From: Sphingobium sufflavum
GTDB lineage: Bacteria > Pseudomonadota > Alphaproteobacteria > Sphingomonadales > Sphingomonadaceae
Assembly: GCF_021403115.1 (NCBI RefSeq)
Contig: NZ_JAJSSH010000006.1
Span: forward strand, 62,001 to 126,000
Length of the DNA stretch: 64,000 bases
Reading direction: 5' to 3'
Under the pieces are notes generated by a model, which did not search any database, was not told the origin of the DNA, and saw only the letters and a list, made by a program, of their open reading frames with translations. The translations under genes and the position numbers were made by a program. Positions 61,314-64,000 of the stretch are shown one piece after another (within the stretch, counting starts at the first letter, position 1; each line of letters opens with the position of its first letter).

Positions 61314-63215
61314 TCACCAGCCGCAAACCTTCCCCTTATTCTCCGTGTCCAGCCATGCCTTCAACGGCGCGAAATAGCGGATCAGCGCCTTCCCCGACAT
61401 CGCCCGGCTGCCGGTGAACTGCTCCAGCGCATCCGGCCAGGGCTTCGACGCACCCAGCATCAGCATCGCGTTCAGCTTCGCGCCCACCGCCTTGTTGCCA
61501 TAAAAGGAACAGCGGTGCAGCGGCCCCTTCCACCCGGACAATTTGCACGCCGCCTCATAGAATTGGAACTGCAACACCCGCGCCAGGAAGTACCGCATAT
61601 AGGGCACATTGCCGGGGATATGATATTTCGCGCCGGGGTCGAACGCCTCTGCGCCCCGTTCCACCGGCGGCACGATCCCCTGATAGTCGCGGCGCATCTT
61701 CGTCCACGCCGTCGTATAATCGGCGGGTTTGATCGACCCGTCGAACACGCCCCAGCGCCAGCGGTCGATCAGCAGGCCGAACGGCAGGAACGCCACCTTG
61801 TCCATCGCCTGTCGCAGCAACAGGCCCATGTCCTTGTCCGCGCTCGGCACCCGCCCCTTGTCCAGCAGGCCGATGTCGACCAGATATTGCGGCGTGATCG
61901 ACAGGGCGACGAAGTCCCCGATCGCCTCGTGGAAACCGTCATTGGCCCCGTTCAGGTGCAGCGGCGACTGGCCCTGATAGGCGCGCTGGTAATAATTATG
62001 GCCCAGCTCATGATGGATGGTGACGAAATCGTCGCCATTGACCTTGGTGCACATCTTGATGCGCACATCGTCCTTATTGTCCACGTCCCAGGCGGAGGCG
62101 TGGCAGATCACCTCCCGGTCGGCGGGCTTCACGAACATCGACCGTTCCCAGAATGTCTGCGGCAACGGCGCGAGGCCGAGCGAACTGTAAAAGCCCTCCC
62201 CCGCCTTCACCATCTTCACCGGGTCATACCCCTTCGCCGTCAGCAGCGCGGTCAGGTCATACCCCACGTCGCCCGCCCCCCTGGGCGCGACCACGTCATA
62301 GATATTGCCCCATTCCTGCGCCCACATATTGCCCAGCAGGTCGGCCCGGATCGGACCCTTCGCGGGCTGCACCGCCTCGCCATATTTCTGGTTCAGCTTG
62401 CCACGGGTATAGCAATGCAGGCTGTCGTAGAGCGGCTTGACCTCCTGCCAGATTGTCTCGGTCAGGGCCGCGAACTGGTCCGACGGCATGTCATAGGCCG
62501 ACCGCCACATCGCGCCGACATCGGCAAAGCCCAGTTCCTTCGCCCCCTCATTGGCGATGGCGACCTCGCGTACATAGTCCGCCTTCATCGGCGCGCCGAC
62601 CCGGTCGTGCCAGCTTGCCCACATCTCCTGATATTCGGCCGGAGTATGGGGCTTGCCCATCTCCTCCTCTATATCGCTGCCGTTGATCGCCTTGCCGCCC
62701 AACGTCCCCCGGCCCTTGCCATAGGCGGACTGGAGCCGGGTCGCGATGGCGTTCAGTTCCGTCGCCGCGCCCGCCGTGGTGGGCGCGGGCAGCGTGATGC
62801 CGGTGCGCAATATGGTCAGCTTGCGGCTGACCTCCGGGGACAGGCCCGGCACCGCCTGATATTTCGCCGCCTCCAGCGCCAGCCGGACGGACAATTGCGT
62901 GCCCTTCGCGCCCGATTGTGCGGCCAGCGCGTCGGTATCCTCGGTGATATAGGTCGCGTTGACCCACTGCGCCCGGCTCGCCTCGACGCTATAGTCGAAC
63001 AATTCCGTCTCGGCATCGGCCACGAACCGCGCAACGTCCGCCGCGGTCGCCGCTTTGCCTGTCGCCGGTGCGCTGGCTGCTGCGCCTGTTTGGACCGCTG
63101 CCTGTGCCCCGGTTCCTGTACCGGTCTGCGGGCTCGTCCGGGCCATGCCTGCCTCCGGTGCGAACGCTATCGTCCAGGCCGCTCCGATCATCAGCGACAA
63201 ATGCCTTTTCTTCAC
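61314..63215 (-). CDS. M2 family peptidyl-dipeptidase (ACE-like metallopeptidase)
   Basis: The 633-residue protein is a bacterial relative of angiotensin-converting enzyme. It starts with a signal peptide (KKRHLSLMIGAAWTIAFAPE) and an Ala/Thr-rich linker, then a long helical M2 domain. The zinc motif is TIHHELGHNYYQRAY (HExxH) with the third ligand in GFHEAIGDFVALS. It should cut dipeptides from peptide C-termini in the periplasm or outside. I took GTG at 63215 as start because the signal peptide then begins with lysines; ATG 63191 is an alternative. Homologues are frequent in sphingomonads and xanthomonads. Confidence 0.92.
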   Translation of the reverse strand: MKKRHLSLMIGAAWTIAFAPEAGMARTSPQTGTGTGAQAAVQTGAAASAPATGKAATAADVARFVADAETELFDYSVEASRAQWVNATYITEDTDALAAQSGAKGTQLSVRLALEAAKYQAVPGLSPEVSRKLTILRTGITLPAPTTAGAATELNAIATRLQSAYGKGRGTLGGKAINGSDIEEEMGKPHTPAEYQEMWASWHDRVGAPMKADYVREVAIANEGAKELGFADVGAMWRSAYDMPSDQFAALTETIWQEVKPLYDSLHCYTRGKLNQKYGEAVQPAKGPIRADLLGNMWAQEWGNIYDVVAPRGAGDVGYDLTALLTAKGYDPVKMVKAGEGFYSSLGLAPLPQTFWERSMFVKPADREVICHASAWDVDNKDDVRIKMCTKVNGDDFVTIHHELGHNYYQRAYQGQSPLHLNGANDGFHEAIGDFVALSITPQYLVDIGLLDKGRVPSADKDMGLLLRQAMDKVAFLPFGLLIDRWRWGVFDGSIKPADYTTAWTKMRRDYQGIVPPVERGAEAFDPGAKYHIPGNVPYMRYFLARVLQFQFYEAACKLSGWKGPLHRCSFYGNKAVGAKLNAMLMLGASKPWPDALEQFTGSRAMSGKALIRYFAPLKAWLDTENKGKVCGW

Positions 63216-63528
63216 ACGCGGTTCCCATGGCCGTTGGACAGGACGCCAAGGGTGACGCCCGCCCGCCGCGGCGTCAAGCGGCGAGCCGTCCGGCAAGAGA
63301 GGCAGATGGAGACCTTCCGCTTGGCCGGGCCTTCAGAAGGCAATGGCGTTAGAGCGCCCCACCTCGTCCTTGCAAGCGCAGCGAAGCAGGGACGATATAA
63401 GGAAAAGTCATCATGCTCCAGACGGGAGCCGTCAGGCATCAGGCGACCATCAAACGCCAAGGATCAAGCGCCAAATGTAACGCTCAGGCTCAGGCTCTGG
63501 CTCTGGCTCTGGCATCACCTGCCCACCG
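63216..63528. other. intergenic region upstream of the M2 peptidase gene
   Basis: These 313 bases between the M2 gene and the alpha/beta hydrolase gene hold no gene I recognise. They include the M2 promoter region and the hexamer repeat at 63482-63513 near the hydrolase stop. Confidence 0.4.
63482..63513. repeat. short tandem hexamer repeat
   Basis: Five tandem units follow one another: GCTCAG twice, then GCTCTG three times, then GC. It lies 16 bases past the end of the hydrolase gene (on its 3' side). It is too short and regular for a CRISPR array and probably reflects slippage. Confidence 0.8.
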
Positions 63529-64000
63529 TCAGCCCATGATCGCCGCCTCCTGAGCGGACCCCAGATACGCCAGTATCGCCCGGCCGAAATCGGGCTTGGT
63601 GACGCAACTCATATGATTGCCCGGTATCTCCCCCACGCTGCCCTGCGGCAGGGCGGCGGCCAGCGTGTCGGGCGCGCCATTGTCCCGGTCCTCCGTGCCG
63701 GTCAGGACCAGCGTCGGCATGGCGATCGCCGCCAGCCGCGCGGGGTCGAGGTCGCCGAAACTCTCCACCACATGCCGCGCCGCTGCGCGGTTGATGCCGG
63801 TCGTCCGCATGAACTGCGCCGCCATATAGCCGGGGTCGCCGCGCTTCAGCGTATCGGCATTATCTATTACGCCTGTGAAATAATCGCGCCGCCGGCCCCA
63901 GTCGACCAGCCCGTCCAGCCCCATGCCGGACAGGATCAGGCGGCGCGGGGCCGCCCCGTCGAGGACCAGCTTGACCGACGTCCGCGCTCCCAGCGAAAAA
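63529..64000 (-). CDS. alpha/beta hydrolase, 3' part, cut by window edge
   Basis: The last 156 codons are seen; the 5' part lies beyond 64000. The fragment begins at the nucleophile elbow (FSLGARTSV, catalytic serine second), followed by LILSGMGLDGLVDWG, and has the late strands MPTLVLTGTEDRDNGAPDTL (acid residue) and IPGNHMSCVTKPDF (catalytic histidine in GNH). The family holds esterases and other hydrolases; no substrate can be named. An in-frame ATG at 63924 is internal and not the start, since the serine elbow lies before it. Confidence 0.87.
   Translation of the reverse strand, partial: FSLGARTSVKLVLDGAAPRRLILSGMGLDGLVDWGRRRDYFTGVIDNADTLKRGDPGYMAAQFMRTTGINRAAARHVVESFGDLDPARLAAIAMPTLVLTGTEDRDNGAPDTLAAALPQGSVGEIPGNHMSCVTKPDFGRAILAYLGSAQEAAIMG

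Noticed and set aside
63482..63513. Possible CRISPR-like repeat
   Set aside because: The units are six bases and contiguous, with no spacers; it is a simple tandem repeat.
60981..63539. 852-codon plus-strand frame opposite the M2 peptidase gene
   Set aside because: Antisense artefact that also runs through the peroxiredoxin 3' end in another frame.
1..64000. tRNA, rRNA, prophage, IS element or integron
   Set aside because: No tRNA cloverleaf or rRNA sequence was recognised and no transposase, integrase or phage structural protein is encoded in any supported frame.

Overview
This 64 kb window reads as ordinary chromosome of a high-GC alphaproteobacterium, most likely a Sphingomonadaceae member (Sphingobium or a close relative). 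The signs are: an F0 ATP synthase operon (atpI-B-E-F'-F) separate from F1; AddAB of the alphaproteobacterial type; a DivL-type tyrosine pseudo-histidine-kinase upstream of tsaE; the trpF-trpB-trpA-accD-folC order; and an MlaA-like protein carrying a sphingomonad-style IVVTA motif. I found no rRNA, tRNA, prophage, transposase or CRISPR array. Coding density is high and many neighbours overlap by ATGA, GTGA or CTGA.

Layout. 1-3.5 kb: thiolase (cut by the window edge) and pccB, divergent from an ScfR-type regulator across a TTGCAAA-repeat control region. 3.7-8.1 kb: gor, an mlaA-like gene and pgi. 8.2-13.8 kb: lepB-rnc-era, uvrC, a small unknown gene and recO. 13.9-18.4 kb: leuB, metZ, apaG, a GcvA-like LysR gene and a methyltransferase. 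18.5-21.2 kb: the F0 operon on the minus strand. 21.4-25.3 kb: ydbH-ynbE-ydbL, an envelope lipid-transport module. 25.4-30.6 kb: radC, a secreted EF-hand protein, purB, a small secreted TonB-C-like protein, lapA-pyrF and a DUF1993 gene. 30.7-35.6 kb: trpF-trpB-trpA-accD-folC. 35.6-45.9 kb: ampG, a receiver-only response regulator, rluB, rsmD, a proline-rich secreted protein, a UvrD/PcrA helicase, a candidate small RNA, argJ, a LysE exporter, an IMPase-family phosphatase and a GST. 46-58 kb: a minus-strand block read in the order tlpA-like, divL, tsaE, amgK, murU, addB, addA, trxA. 58.2-64 kb: ahcY behind a 20-bp palindrome, yqgE, a peroxiredoxin, an M2 peptidase and the 3' part of an alpha/beta hydrolase gene.

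Functional links. AmpG imports muropeptides, and AmgK plus MurU return free MurNAc to UDP-MurNAc, so the cell-wall recycling shunt is largely present. MlaA, YdbH/YnbE/YdbL and LapA are all envelope functions. AddAB, RecO, UvrC and the UvrD/PcrA helicase cover DNA repair. AhcY and MetZ belong to sulfur amino acid and methyl metabolism.

The points most worth a second look are: a structured candidate small RNA between the helicase gene and argJ; a TonB-box-like motif in the MlaA-like protein; a probable CTG start for rnc; a Tyr in place of His in DivL; the ahcY palindrome; the TTGCAAA array; and a TlpA-like gene whose frame lacks a stop before divL. No wholly new system stands out.
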